DNA of 22,463 nt from NCBI GenBank assembly GCA_031255695.1, contig JAIRSA010000188.1, forward strand, positions 1-22,463. The letters are read 5' to 3'. The stretch is from Eubacteriales Family XIII. Incertae Sedis bacterium. GTDB lineage: Bacteria > Bacillota > Clostridia > Peptostreptococcales > Anaerovoracaceae. Made by a program: the position numbers and the translations under genes. Below, one piece after another: positions 1-7,922 of the stretch (position 1 is the stretch's first letter; every line of letters begins with the position of its first letter). The notes beneath the pieces are model-generated. The model saw only the letters and a list, made by a program, of their open reading frames with translations, ran no database searches and was not told the DNA's origin.

Positions 1-1590
1 GTGCTTCTCGGCGGCGTTTTCGCCGCATCGCGCCTTTTCGCCCGCAGCTTTGCCGAGCTCGCCGCAGGCGAGGCGTACCCCAAAGCCTACATTGCCACAT
101 TATTCACTGTCTGCATCGACGCCGCGTTCAGCGCCGTCTCCGAGGCCCACGGGGAAGACGGCAGCTTCATATACGGCAACGACCTGAATATTTCGGCGGA
201 TGTGGGCAAAGAATATCTCGACAGCATGTTTTCCGGCGTATACGGCTACGCCGATTCCTCTGAAATCGTGCACATGCTCGGCCAGTCTGCCATGGATATG
301 TCGCTTCGGGCCGATTTGGGCGGCGAATTCCTGAAAGCGGACGCCGATGCGGGCTGGCGCCTGGGCGGCGAGGAGCAGCTAAGGGCGGCCTTCGCGCTGG
401 ACGACGCCGTGTACTGCGACATCCCTGAACTGTATCCATCTGTATTGGCGCTCAAATATGAATTCTTCGGGCTTGCCGGGCCTATACGCGCCGCCGACAT
501 ACCGTCCCCCGGCTTGCGCACGGACTGGCCCATCTCGCCACTGGCCATCCTGCACTCGATGTATGAACATGGCGGGGCCCTGCGCCCAATGCTCAAGCAG
601 ATGCTGGACGCGGCGGCCGGCTGCCTGGATTTTTCATTGGACAAGAAAGCCTATGTGTACGCTGACGGGGAATCCGCGCCGGCACATGCCGCCATTGCCG
701 GGTTTGACGGCGGCAATATGCCTGCGGCCTGTGCTGCGGCGCTCAACGTCATCCTGGACAGGGAGGAATATCTAGCGGCTGTGTGCGGCTTCCTCAACGA
801 CACTGGCTATTACAGGGCCTTGGGCGGCAGCCTGCTCCAGCCCGACTATCTGGCGGGGCTGCTTGAGGATGCGGCGCACGACATCGGCATGGCGGGCGGC
901 ATGGACCGCTTCTCCGGGAGCTTCAAGGTATTCATCGACCGCCGCAACAGGCCGCTCGGCTTCTCGCTGCTCTCCGGCGGGGCTGAGATCAGCATGGGCG
1001 TGATACCCGGTTCCCGGTATGAGCTTGCGGTTGCCGGCAGCCACGAATCGTTCCGCGTATTCGGCGGCCTTGGAAGCGCCATTCCCGCATACAGCGGCAC
1101 GATAAACTATGAAAGCCGGGGCGTGGCAACGGAGTTAGGCGAATTCTCGTCGCTCTCCTTTGGCAAGCAGCGGGGGCTGCCCTCCCTTTCCTTCGAGCTG
1201 GCCTTCAACGGCGCGGGCTTCGCCGCCCTCGCCACAGGGCTCAGCGCAGCGGGGCGCAAGGCCATGGGCGGGCTGTCCGGAAATATGGTATTTGCCGGCT
1301 CGCCCCTCGGCACGGATGTGGCGCTCAGCCTCGTGCTGGCGCCTGGGGAGACCATCGAGGCCTCGTCTTCGTCCTCTTTTGGGGGCATGCCGCCCGTGTC
1401 CGTGGATTCTGGCGACATCTTCAGCGGCAGCGATATTGTGTATGTCGATGCCAAAAACCCGCTCTCCGGCCTGAACGTCATGCTGCTGCTCAGCGGGGCC
1501 GCTAACATAGTCGATGGCATAGAGGCGGCGGGCTACGACCTTTCCCCGCTCATCAGCAACTATATAGGCCTGCTGCGCCGGCTCTTCTAG
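1..1590 (+). CDS. Uncharacterised protein, 5' end cut by window edge
   Basis: The reading frame is open from the first base to a TAG at 1588-1590, giving 529 residues. The GTG at base 1 may be an internal codon, so the true start may lie outside the window. I do not recognise the family. The first ~20 residues are hydrophobic with aromatic residues and could be the end of a membrane or signal segment. The rest is Gly/Ala-rich and mostly soluble, with alternating hydrophobic stretches from about residue 300 that look like beta strands, a run of serines near residue 455, and a hydrophobic leucine-rich patch near residue 495. I see no catalytic motif. It lies 216 bp upstream of an ABC transporter operon on the same strand, separated by repeats, so a functional link is possible but unproven. 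Codon use matches its neighbours, which supports a real gene. Confidence 0.7.
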   Translation: MLLGGVFAASRLFARSFAELAAGEAYPKAYIATLFTVCIDAAFSAVSEAHGEDGSFIYGNDLNISADVGKEYLDSMFSGVYGYADSSEIVHMLGQSAMDMSLRADLGGEFLKADADAGWRLGGEEQLRAAFALDDAVYCDIPELYPSVLALKYEFFGLAGPIRAADIPSPGLRTDWPISPLAILHSMYEHGGALRPMLKQMLDAAAGCLDFSLDKKAYVYADGESAPAHAAIAGFDGGNMPAACAAALNVILDREEYLAAVCGFLNDTGYYRALGGSLLQPDYLAGLLEDAAHDIGMAGGMDRFSGSFKVFIDRRNRPLGFSLLSGGAEISMGVIPGSRYELAVAGSHESFRVFGGLGSAIPAYSGTINYESRGVATELGEFSSLSFGKQRGLPSLSFELAFNGAGFAALATGLSAAGRKAMGGLSGNMVFAGSPLGTDVALSLVLAPGETIEASSSSSFGGMPPVSVDSGDIFSGSDIVYVDAKNPLSGLNVMLLLSGAANIVDGIEAAGYDLSPLISNYIGLLRRLF

Positions 1591-1770
1591 GGCGGCAGGG
1601 CGGCCATGCGGCACCTAGCATCCGCGCGGCATTGCGGCGGGGCAGGCGGTGTATATCCGACGGCGGCAGGGCGGGCCACATGGCGCACGTCTGGCATCCG
1701 CCACAGGGCAGCCGTATGGCGCACGCATTGCGGCGGCAGGGCGGCCATGCGGCACCTAGCATCCGCGCGG
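1591..1770. repeat. 39-bp perfect direct repeat pair with degenerate copies between
   Basis: The 39-bp sequence beginning GGCGGCAGGGCGGCCATGCG at 1591-1629 recurs exactly at 1732-1770, 141 bp apart. The DNA between contains partial variants of the same GGCGGCAGGGCGG / GGCATCCGC / GCATTGCGG words. The block starts directly after the stop codon of the first gene and ends 36 bp before the ABC ATPase start. An ATG inside the repeat opens a frame into the ATPase, but that extension is repeat-encoded and lacks a ribosome binding site. Confidence 0.85.
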
Positions 1771-1806
1771 GCCCCAGCCGCAATCGAGACAATACGAGGC
1801 AATACT

Positions 1807-2457
1807 ATGGGCGACAATATATCATCAGACAACATACGCATCGAGGCCGTGGGCATCACTAAAAGCTACGGCCCGCCGCTTTTTGCCCCTGTATCGTTCA
1901 CGCTGCGCGGCGGGGACGGCCTGGGGCTGGAGGGCTGCAATGGCAGCGGCAAGACGACGCTGCTCGACATCATCTCCGGCCTGTGCCGCCCGGATGCCGG
2001 CCAGATGCGCACACATGGCACAATCGGCTATGTCATGCAGCAGGACGGGCTCTCCGGGCTGCTTTCCTGCCGCGACAACCTTCTGTTCGAAGCGGCGCTT
2101 TGCCGGCTGCCGTCCTCTGAGGCCCGCTCCAGGATCAGGGATCTGGCCGAGCAATGCGCCATTTCATCTTTTTTGGACAAGAGGCTCAGCCGCTGCTCGG
2201 CGGGCATGCGGCAACGTGTGAACCTCGCTGCCGCCCTGCTGTGCAGGCCTGGCATACTCCTGCTTGACGAGGCCTTCTCCCCTTTGGACTCAGGCTCGCG
2301 CGCCATCGTCCGCAATATAATAGCCAGCTGCATGGATGGCGGCGCGGCGGCCGTGATCGTGTCGCATGACCGCAGCGACCTCGATGCGCTATGCAGCAGC
2401 GCCATCTCATTGCCGGATTCGTCCCAAAGGGACATCGCGCGCCGGAGCCTGCCATGA
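1807..2457 (+). CDS. ABC transporter ATP-binding protein
   Basis: This 216-residue nucleotide-binding subunit would power the two permeases encoded immediately downstream. Visible motifs are Walker A GCNGSGKTT (residues 43-51), a Q-loop glutamine near 78-79, a degenerate signature CSAGM (~130-134) where LSGGQ is usual, Walker B ILLLDE (150-155) with D-loop SPLD, and the H-switch histidine in IVSHD (187). Length fits a minimal single ABC domain. I chose the ATG at 1807 because ACGAGG lies just upstream and the conserved fold begins soon after it; the frame continues upstream only through repeat DNA. Its TGA overlaps the ATG of the next gene (ATGA), showing translational coupling. The substrate and direction of transport cannot be read from the sequence; ABC-2-type permeases usually export. 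Confidence 0.92.
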   Translation: MGDNISSDNIRIEAVGITKSYGPPLFAPVSFTLRGGDGLGLEGCNGSGKTTLLDIISGLCRPDAGQMRTHGTIGYVMQQDGLSGLLSCRDNLLFEAALCRLPSSEARSRIRDLAEQCAISSFLDKRLSRCSAGMRQRVNLAAALLCRPGILLLDEAFSPLDSGSRAIVRNIIASCMDGGAAAVIVSHDRSDLDALCSSAISLPDSSQRDIARRSLP

Positions 2458-3785
2458 AGGGGGTGCGCCTGGCCGTTGCCATAATGCTTGACGACCTCAG
2501 GCATTTCGTGAAGAGCGGCGCTTTTGCCGTGTTGGCCGCTGCACTGGGGCTTACGGGGATCGCCTGCGCGGCCAGCCTGCCTTCGTCGTTTTTCAGCTCC
2601 GGCTCCCCGCCGCCTGTCGCGATCGCGCTCGTGAACCCAGACGAGGGTATGTACGCCCAGGCGCTTCACGGCATGCTGGCCGAGCTGCCGGAGGTCTCGG
2701 CGGTGACTTGGTGCAGCCCGGACGAGGCCGAAGCGCTATTGGCGGGCGGCGAGGTTTCAGTGATAGCGGAAATCCCTGACGGCATGATCGACGCCCTCAT
2801 CCAAGGGCGCCACTCCGAGATAAGGATCACCGCGCTGGATCCCATGTCCGGCGCTTCTGCCTATACGATGGCCGTGAGCGCCGCGAAGGCCATGAACACC
2901 ATGCAGGCGGCCGCCAACGCATACCGCGGCGCCGCTGTGCGCTACGCGGGCGCGGATGCGGATGCCTTCTGGGAAGCCTACGCCGGCTATACGGCTTCGC
3001 TGCTGGGCGACGCCGTCTTCCACAGGCGTTTTGTCGAGGCCGCGCCGGATGCCGCCGACCCATACAGTGTCCAGCTTGTCTCGCTGCTCCTTTTCATTTT
3101 TTGCTGCGGCGGCGCCATGTATGTCTTCGCCGCCTTTGCCGGGCAGGCCGAAAGCGGCCGCCTGAGGCGGCTCTCGCTGCGCGGCGTCGGCCCGTGGCGG
3201 CTTTTCTTCGTCAAGCTCGCCCAATGCTTCATCGTGAATATTGCATCATGCCTGCTGCTCGTGTATGCCGCGGGGGCCTTGGACGGCTTCGCCCAGACTA
3301 GCGCAGCTGGGGCCTTGGGCGGCTTCGCCCAGACCGGCGCAGCGGGGGCCTTGGGCGGCTTCGCCCAGGCCGGTGCCGCAGGGGCCTTGGGCGGCTTCGC
3401 CCATACTGGCGCAGCTGGGGCTCTGGGCGGCTTCGCCCAGATATCTGGCGCCGTAGGCATTTCTGTGGCCGCCGCCCTGATCACGGCCGCAGTCTCGCCG
3501 ATTTTTTGGCTGCTGTCGCTGATAGCGCCCACAGCCCGCCACATGGCGCTTGCGTCCTCGGCCGTGGCCCTACTCTGCCTCTTCACTGGCGGCGGCTTTT
3601 ATCCCGCGCACCTCATGAACATCCAGATCCTGCGCCTTAACCCCGCCTACCTCGACACGGGGCTGGCAGGCTGGCTCCTGGGCGCGGGCTTCCCCGACAT
3701 CGGCGCGTTTTCCTGCATGGCGCTCCCCGCCGCCGCCTGCCTGGCCGCCGCCGTGCTTATCAGACGGAGGGCTTCGGTATGCTGA
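2454..3785 (+). CDS. ABC-2-type transporter permease with repeat-expanded loop
   Basis: This 443-residue membrane protein has the layout of ABC-2/YhaP-NatB-like permeases: one N-terminal transmembrane helix (~22-44), a large presumably extracytoplasmic domain (~45-200), then about five more helices (near 205-225, 255-273, 332-355, 363-385, 415-436). It overlaps the ATPase by 4 bp and the next permease by 7 bp, so the three form one operon and probably one heteromeric transporter. Residues 272-331 are five tandem 12-residue repeats of the type AAGALGGFAQTG, placed between the third and fourth helices. The sister permease has only a short loop there, so the repeat looks like a late insertion. 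Start chosen at the coupled ATG 2454, not the upstream frame extension. Substrate unknown. Confidence 0.88.
   Translation: MKGVRLAVAIMLDDLRHFVKSGAFAVLAAALGLTGIACAASLPSSFFSSGSPPPVAIALVNPDEGMYAQALHGMLAELPEVSAVTWCSPDEAEALLAGGEVSVIAEIPDGMIDALIQGRHSEIRITALDPMSGASAYTMAVSAAKAMNTMQAAANAYRGAAVRYAGADADAFWEAYAGYTASLLGDAVFHRRFVEAAPDAADPYSVQLVSLLLFIFCCGGAMYVFAAFAGQAESGRLRRLSLRGVGPWRLFFVKLAQCFIVNIASCLLLVYAAGALDGFAQTSAAGALGGFAQTGAAGALGGFAQAGAAGALGGFAHTGAAGALGGFAQISGAVGISVAAALITAAVSPIFWLLSLIAPTARHMALASSAVALLCLFTGGGFYPAHLMNIQILRLNPAYLDTGLAGWLLGAGFPDIGAFSCMALPAAACLAAAVLIRRRASVC
3267..3446 (+). repeat. Five tandem 36-bp in-frame repeats
   Basis: Units start at 3267, 3303, 3339, 3375 and 3411. Each encodes 12 residues close to AAGALGGFAQTG. 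The middle units are nearly identical at DNA level and the outer units carry a few changes, for example Asp for Gly in unit 1 and Ile-Ser at the end of unit 5. The array preserves the permease reading frame. Confidence 0.95.
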
Positions 3786-4867
3786 GGATGTGCCTGCTGC
3801 ATATAAAAGAGCTCCTTTCGCGCTGGTGGCTGCTCGCGCTGCTGCTCATATGCCAGATCGCATTTGGGTACATGGGCTCCTACGTGATGAGCGAGCGCCC
3901 GCCGGCGCTTCGCATCGCCGTTTTCAGCTACGACGAAAGCGGCATATATTCCAGGTTTATGGACTTCCTGGCAGAGATCCCAGAACTTGAGGCCGTGGAA
4001 ACCGCAAGCGCCGGCGAGGCTTTAGGCATGGCAGCGGATCGGAAGGCGCTCGCCGCAGTCATAATACCGGACGGGCTGCGCGGGCGGCTATTGGGGGACG
4101 GGGCAGGCTCTGTCTTGTTCTATCCGTCGCCGGGCGAGAATTCAGGGCTTGCGGCCAAGGAATACGTCATAGCCGCCGTGCTGAAGCTGCGCGCCGAGGA
4201 ACGTTTCGGCGCCGAGATGATGGCGCTCGGAATCACGCCGCCTGATATAGGCCGGGATTCCAGCCCCATACTGACGGTGAGCTATGACGGGCCGCCGCTC
4301 ACATTTGACCCCTTTGCCGTAACGCCGGGTTTCGGCGTCCCGGCGATCTTCATGCTGCTGCTGGCCTTCTACAGCGCTTCCGCCATGCCCGGCGTGGACA
4401 TGAAACGCCTGGCCGCTCGTGGCAGCCAGGCGCTAATACGCAGTTATATCAGTGCCGCTTCCGCACTTTTGATGGTATTCGCGACGCTTTCCGCCGTCTA
4501 TCTGGCGGTCGGCAGCGCCCTTTACGGCGGGGCGCCGGGCCTTGATGTGAAAGCTTCATTCCTGGCGCTGTGCGCCTACTGCACGGCCGCCGGAGGCGCG
4601 ATCGCCGCTTTCGGCGCCCGCCGCCATGCGACATGGATACTCATGCCATGGATTGTGGCGAATATGACCATAGGCGGCGGGATATGGGGGCTGTCCTTCG
4701 CCCCTGGCCCGATGCGGCCCTTCCTCCCTGTAGCCTATTTCATAGAAGGCTGCGCCGGCCATGCAGGAAGCATCGCCCGCCTGTGGGCCTGCGCGGCCAT
4801 GCTCGCGGCTGCCGCCCTGCTTGCGCTCGCCTGGCGCGGCCGCAGGCGCCGCCAGACAGCGGCCTGA
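3779..4867 (+). CDS. ABC-2-type transporter permease, second subunit
   Basis: This 362-residue permease shares the plan of its upstream neighbour: a basic N-terminus, helix 1 (~17-36), an extracytoplasmic domain (~37-185), then hydrophobic segments near 186-203, 222-248, 261-280, 286-307 and 329-351, and a basic C-terminal tail. Both permeases have similar motifs after helix 1 (a short strand, then an acidic turn, then 'AEIPELEAV' here and 'AELPEVSAV' in the sister), which points to gene duplication. Its ATG lies inside the end of the preceding gene (7-bp overlap). It is the last gene of the operon and converges on the flavodiiron gene. I see no U-tract terminator after it. Substrate unknown. 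Confidence 0.87.
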   Translation: MLRMCLLHIKELLSRWWLLALLLICQIAFGYMGSYVMSERPPALRIAVFSYDESGIYSRFMDFLAEIPELEAVETASAGEALGMAADRKALAAVIIPDGLRGRLLGDGAGSVLFYPSPGENSGLAAKEYVIAAVLKLRAEERFGAEMMALGITPPDIGRDSSPILTVSYDGPPLTFDPFAVTPGFGVPAIFMLLLAFYSASAMPGVDMKRLAARGSQALIRSYISAASALLMVFATLSAVYLAVGSALYGGAPGLDVKASFLALCAYCTAAGGAIAAFGARRHATWILMPWIVANMTIGGGIWGLSFAPGPMRPFLPVAYFIEGCAGHAGSIARLWACAAMLAAAALLALAWRGRRRRQTAA

Positions 4868-4906
4868 CCGCCGCTCTGCCGGTATATATCGACGCGCCGC
4901 CCCCGC

Positions 4907-5052
4907 CAGCAATGGCCGCAGGCGCCGCTCCGTCAGGCATCACCGGGCGCTGGGCCGTCCGCCCGGCAATGGCCGTAGGCGCCGCTCCGTCAGGCATCAC
5001 CGGGCGCTGGGCCGCCCGCCCAGCCAGCAATGGCCGCAGGCGCCGCTAGGCG
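4907..5052. repeat. 57/61-bp GC-rich tandem repeat between convergent genes
   Basis: The phrase CAATGGCCG(C/T)AGGCGCCGCT recurs at 4910, 4967 and 5028, giving periods of 57 and 61 bp, with the third copy truncated near 5047. Between them the text TCCGTCAGGCATCACCGGGC is repeated. One unit contains a hairpin, GCTGGGC (5006-5012) / GCCCAGC (5018-5024). There is no T-run, so it is not a typical intrinsic terminator. The block fills the gap between two convergent genes. Confidence 0.85.
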
Positions 5053-5053
5053 T

Positions 5054-7609
5054 CTACACCCGCTGTTTTAGGATTTTCTCCAGCGTCTCGTTGTTTTTGT
5101 AGGCTTCCAGCAGCCTTGCCGACTTCGATGTGTCGCCTATCAGTATGCCGCCTGTGAATCGGTTATTCACGAAATAAAGCTTCTCGTAGATGCCTTTGGC
5201 CTCGTCGTGTATCTCGAAAGTCTTGTATCGCTTCGCAGGATCCGAGCCATTGTCGCCCAGGGCGAACAGCGATATCCCAAAACCGCTGAACGCGTTCGAC
5301 GGTATCACGGGCTCGTATTCGGCAGTGTCGCCGGCCGCGTTGATCCCGGCCGCCTTCCCCATTTCCGCCGCCTGCATCCATATGGAGTAGTTCTTGCCCT
5401 CGTGTTCGGCGCAGTCGCCGCATGCGTATACGTCCGCCGCGCTCGTCTCCATCATGTCGCCCACTTCTATAGAGCGCCCGGCCTGTATGCCCGCATCCTT
5501 GGCAATCCCCACATTCGGGCGTACGCCAGTCGATAGGATCACCATGCCGGCCTCAAGCAATGTGCCGTCCACCAGCTTGACCCCGCTGGCCTTGCCGCCC
5601 GCGCCCACGATCTCCTCGACGCCCGCCCCGGTGTATACCTCCACTTCGGCCTTGGCGGCCGCAGCCCTCAGTATCTCACTCGCTTTCGGGTCGAGCTGCC
5701 GCCGCATCAGCCCCGCGCCGCCCTCTATCACCGCCACGCCGCTGCCGGCCTTCCTTATCTCCCAGGCCGCTTCGAGGCCGAGCACCCCGCCCCCGATCAC
5801 CACGGTCTTCTTCACATTCTCCAGATACCCCTGGATCGTCTCTACATCCGCCAATGTGCGGATCGTGAACACGCCCTTGAGATCCGCGCCTGGGAACGGC
5901 GGCTTAAACGCGTCCGCGCCTGTGGCTATTATGAGCTTGTCGTAGCCGCGCCTCTCGCCGCCGCGCAATACAACCTCCTTCTTTGCCGTGTCTATCGCCT
6001 CGGCTTCGGCCCCCATCACAAGCTTTATATTGTTCTCTTCATACCAGCCGTCCGGCTTCAGGAACAGGTTCAGCGTGTCCAGTTCCGACAGTATGCCCTT
6101 GGTGAGCATCGGCCTGTTGTATGCCGGGACACTTTCCTTGCTGAAAATCTCTATGGAGCAGACCTTGTTGCGCTTCCGTATCTCCTCGCAGGCCGCAGTC
6201 CCTGCCACGCCGTTGCCTATTATGATGAAACGCTCCTTGCTCTCCGACACAAAATCGGTGTCACCTATCTCTATCTCCTCGAACTGCTCCGGCCCGACGC
6301 CGCACACCGGGCACGACATCGGCGCTTCGTCGCCGTAGACTATCTCGCCGCAGATCAGGCATTTCCACGCGCGCCGCGCCACGCTGGCCTTCTTCGGCGC
6401 CACGAACTTGCCCTCTATCACGGATTTCCCGAAGCCATAGCCGAACTCGTAGGCCTCCTGAAGATCGGCCTTGCCCGGCTTGAAGCGGGTCTTCAGCCCC
6501 TCGCCGTAGATTTTCATCTTCAATTGCAGAAGGCGCCCGATGATATTGGGCACGCCCTCGCCGCTCCAGCCGTACGAGCCGAATGCGGAAGCGAATTTCC
6601 CGCCATGCGTCTTCGCGAACATGGAAGTCGTCAGATCCCAGATGGGCTTCAGGGCCTCGCCCACCATCGTAGGCGTGCCGAAAAGTATGCCGTCGGCATG
6701 CTCCATCTCGCGCAATATCTCTTCATTGTCGGATTCGATCACGTTGAACAGCCTGACATCCAGATCGCCTGCCGCTTTGAGCCCTTCCTCTATCTTTACC
6801 GCCAATGTCTCTGTATAGCCGTACGCCGACACATAGGGTATCAGCACAGTTTTTTTCGCGTTTGGATTGAATTCAAATGACCACTGCTTGTATTTGTCTA
6901 CAACCTCCTGCGGCTTGTCCACCAGGACAGGCCCGTGCCCCACCGCGATGACCTTGAGCGACAGGTCTTTTGTCTTCTCGATCGCCCTGAGCACATCCGC
7001 CTTGTATGGGCCCATAATATTGTCGAAATAGTATTTCAGCGCCCTCTGGTAGCCCTCATGGTCTTCTATCTGGTCATTTGTCACGCCGTCGCAGCTGTAA
7101 TGGCAGCCAAACATGTCGCAGGTGACAAGCGTCTTGATCTCCTTGATGTATGTGAACATGCTGTCCGGCCAATGCAGGTTGGCCGCAGAGATGAATTTCA
7201 TGGTCTTGTCGCCCAGCGACAGTTCGTCCCCGTCCTTTACGAGGGTGTAGTTGAAATCGCGGTTGCAGATCTCCTTCATGAAATTGATTGCCGCCGGCGA
7301 GCCGACCAGCTTCAGCTTTGGGTTTATCTCCAGCAGCTTCTCGATGGAGCCCGAATGATCCGGCTCCGTGTGGTTGAGCACGAGATAGTCGATTTCGTTG
7401 ATGTCTACAATTTCACTGAGGTTTTTCCGGTACGAATCGAAGAATTTCGCTTTTGACGTTTCGAATAATGCTGTTTTCTTTGAGCCCTTCAGCAGATACG
7501 AGTTATATGAGGTCCCAAATTCCGTTTCCATTATGATGTCGAATATCCGGAGCCCCGGATCCAAGCTCCCTACCCAATAGAAGTCCTGCGCAATTTTTTT
7601 GCCTGTCAT
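5054..7609 (-). CDS. Flavodiiron protein-rubredoxin-NADH:rubredoxin oxidoreductase fusion
   Basis: This 851-residue cytoplasmic protein should reduce O2 to water and/or NO to N2O with NAD(P)H electrons. Domains in order: a metallo-beta-lactamase-like diiron domain with ligands H80-x-E82-x-D84-H85, H146, D165 and H225; a flavodoxin-like FMN domain from ~250 (loop SAYGYT); a short rubredoxin with CxxC at 417/420 and CPxC at 433/436; and an FAD/NAD(P) reductase (GNGVAG at 465-470, GGGVLG at 606-611, ACGD near 729-732). All seven iron ligands of the family are present, so it should be active. The start at 7609 is chosen because AAGGAGG (7615-7621) precedes it by 5 nt; the upstream in-frame ATG at 7627 would put that site inside the gene. 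It follows rplL on the same strand but is separated by ~395 bp with its own regulatory-looking DNA. Confidence 0.95.
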   Translation of the reverse strand: MTGKKIAQDFYWVGSLDPGLRIFDIIMETEFGTSYNSYLLKGSKKTALFETSKAKFFDSYRKNLSEIVDINEIDYLVLNHTEPDHSGSIEKLLEINPKLKLVGSPAAINFMKEICNRDFNYTLVKDGDELSLGDKTMKFISAANLHWPDSMFTYIKEIKTLVTCDMFGCHYSCDGVTNDQIEDHEGYQRALKYYFDNIMGPYKADVLRAIEKTKDLSLKVIAVGHGPVLVDKPQEVVDKYKQWSFEFNPNAKKTVLIPYVSAYGYTETLAVKIEEGLKAAGDLDVRLFNVIESDNEEILREMEHADGILFGTPTMVGEALKPIWDLTTSMFAKTHGGKFASAFGSYGWSGEGVPNIIGRLLQLKMKIYGEGLKTRFKPGKADLQEAYEFGYGFGKSVIEGKFVAPKKASVARRAWKCLICGEIVYGDEAPMSCPVCGVGPEQFEEIEIGDTDFVSESKERFIIIGNGVAGTAACEEIRKRNKVCSIEIFSKESVPAYNRPMLTKGILSELDTLNLFLKPDGWYEENNIKLVMGAEAEAIDTAKKEVVLRGGERRGYDKLIIATGADAFKPPFPGADLKGVFTIRTLADVETIQGYLENVKKTVVIGGGVLGLEAAWEIRKAGSGVAVIEGGAGLMRRQLDPKASEILRAAAAKAEVEVYTGAGVEEIVGAGGKASGVKLVDGTLLEAGMVILSTGVRPNVGIAKDAGIQAGRSIEVGDMMETSAADVYACGDCAEHEGKNYSIWMQAAEMGKAAGINAAGDTAEYEPVIPSNAFSGFGISLFALGDNGSDPAKRYKTFEIHDEAKGIYEKLYFVNNRFTGGILIGDTSKSARLLEAYKNNETLEKILKQRV

Positions 7610-7614
7610 GCCGC

Positions 7615-7621
7615 CCTCCTT
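7615..7621 (-). promoter_or_regulatory. Ribosome binding site deciding the flavodiiron start
   Basis: On the minus strand AAGGAGG sits 5 nt before the ATG at 7609. This supports a start six codons inside the longest possible frame. The palindromic element at 7626-7686 begins only 4 bp upstream of this site. Confidence 0.85.
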
Positions 7622-7625
7622 TTTC

Positions 7626-7686
7626 ATACTGTACTCCGGCTAAAATCAGCCGCAAAAATGTCATGATTTTAATCGGAGAACAGTAT
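7626..7686. repeat. 61-bp palindromic element, copy 1
   Basis: The left arm 7626-7646 (ATACTGTACTCCGGCTAAAA plus one base) and right arm 7666-7686 are inverted repeats matching at 18 of 21 positions, around a 19-bp centre. As RNA from the minus strand it would form a long hairpin directly before the flavodiiron ribosome binding site; as DNA it is a dyad. A second copy lies at 7742-7803. Confidence 0.85.
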
Positions 7687-7741
7687 TACACCTTTGCATA
7701 CTTTATTTTCATGGAATTCCTAAACGTGCTTCATTCTGTTT

Positions 7742-7803
7742 ATACCGTTCTCCGGCTAAAACGTAGATGAGATTTATGCGATGATTTGCTTGGAGAACAG
7801 TAT
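7742..7803. repeat. 62-bp palindromic element, copy 2
   Basis: The left arm begins ATACCGTTCTCCGGCTAAA (7742-7760) and the right arm ends GGAGAACAGTAT (7792-7803). Arms and length match copy 1, while the centres differ. The two copies start 116 bp apart and are separated by 55 bp of AT-rich DNA. All four arm ends share the word ATAC(T/C)GT(T/A)CTCC. Confidence 0.85.
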
Positions 7804-7828
7804 TATTATCGACAAAATACAAAAAATT

Positions 7829-7834
7829 ATTATA
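7829..7834 (-). promoter_or_regulatory. Possible -10 element for the flavodiiron gene
   Basis: A perfect TATAAT on the minus strand lies in an AT-rich stretch, but I see no good -35 at 17 bp. If used, the transcript would start near 7822 and carry both palindromic elements in a leader of roughly 210 nt. Confidence 0.35.
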
Positions 7835-7922
7835 GATTACAAAGAATGCGTCAGAAAAACAATACTATATCTGCGATGGCGCTGATTTTTGCGCGGCGGC
7901 TAAGGTTATGCTTGCAACGACG

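Noticed and set aside
1606..1806. 67-codon N-terminal extension of the ABC ATPase
   Set aside because: It is encoded entirely by the intergenic repeats, is Arg/His/Gly-rich and has no homology to ABC ATPase N-termini.
4907..5052. Possible CRISPR array from regularly spaced repeats
   Set aside because: Only about 2.5 copies, units of 57-61 bp with no unique spacers, and no cas genes. It is a plain tandem repeat.
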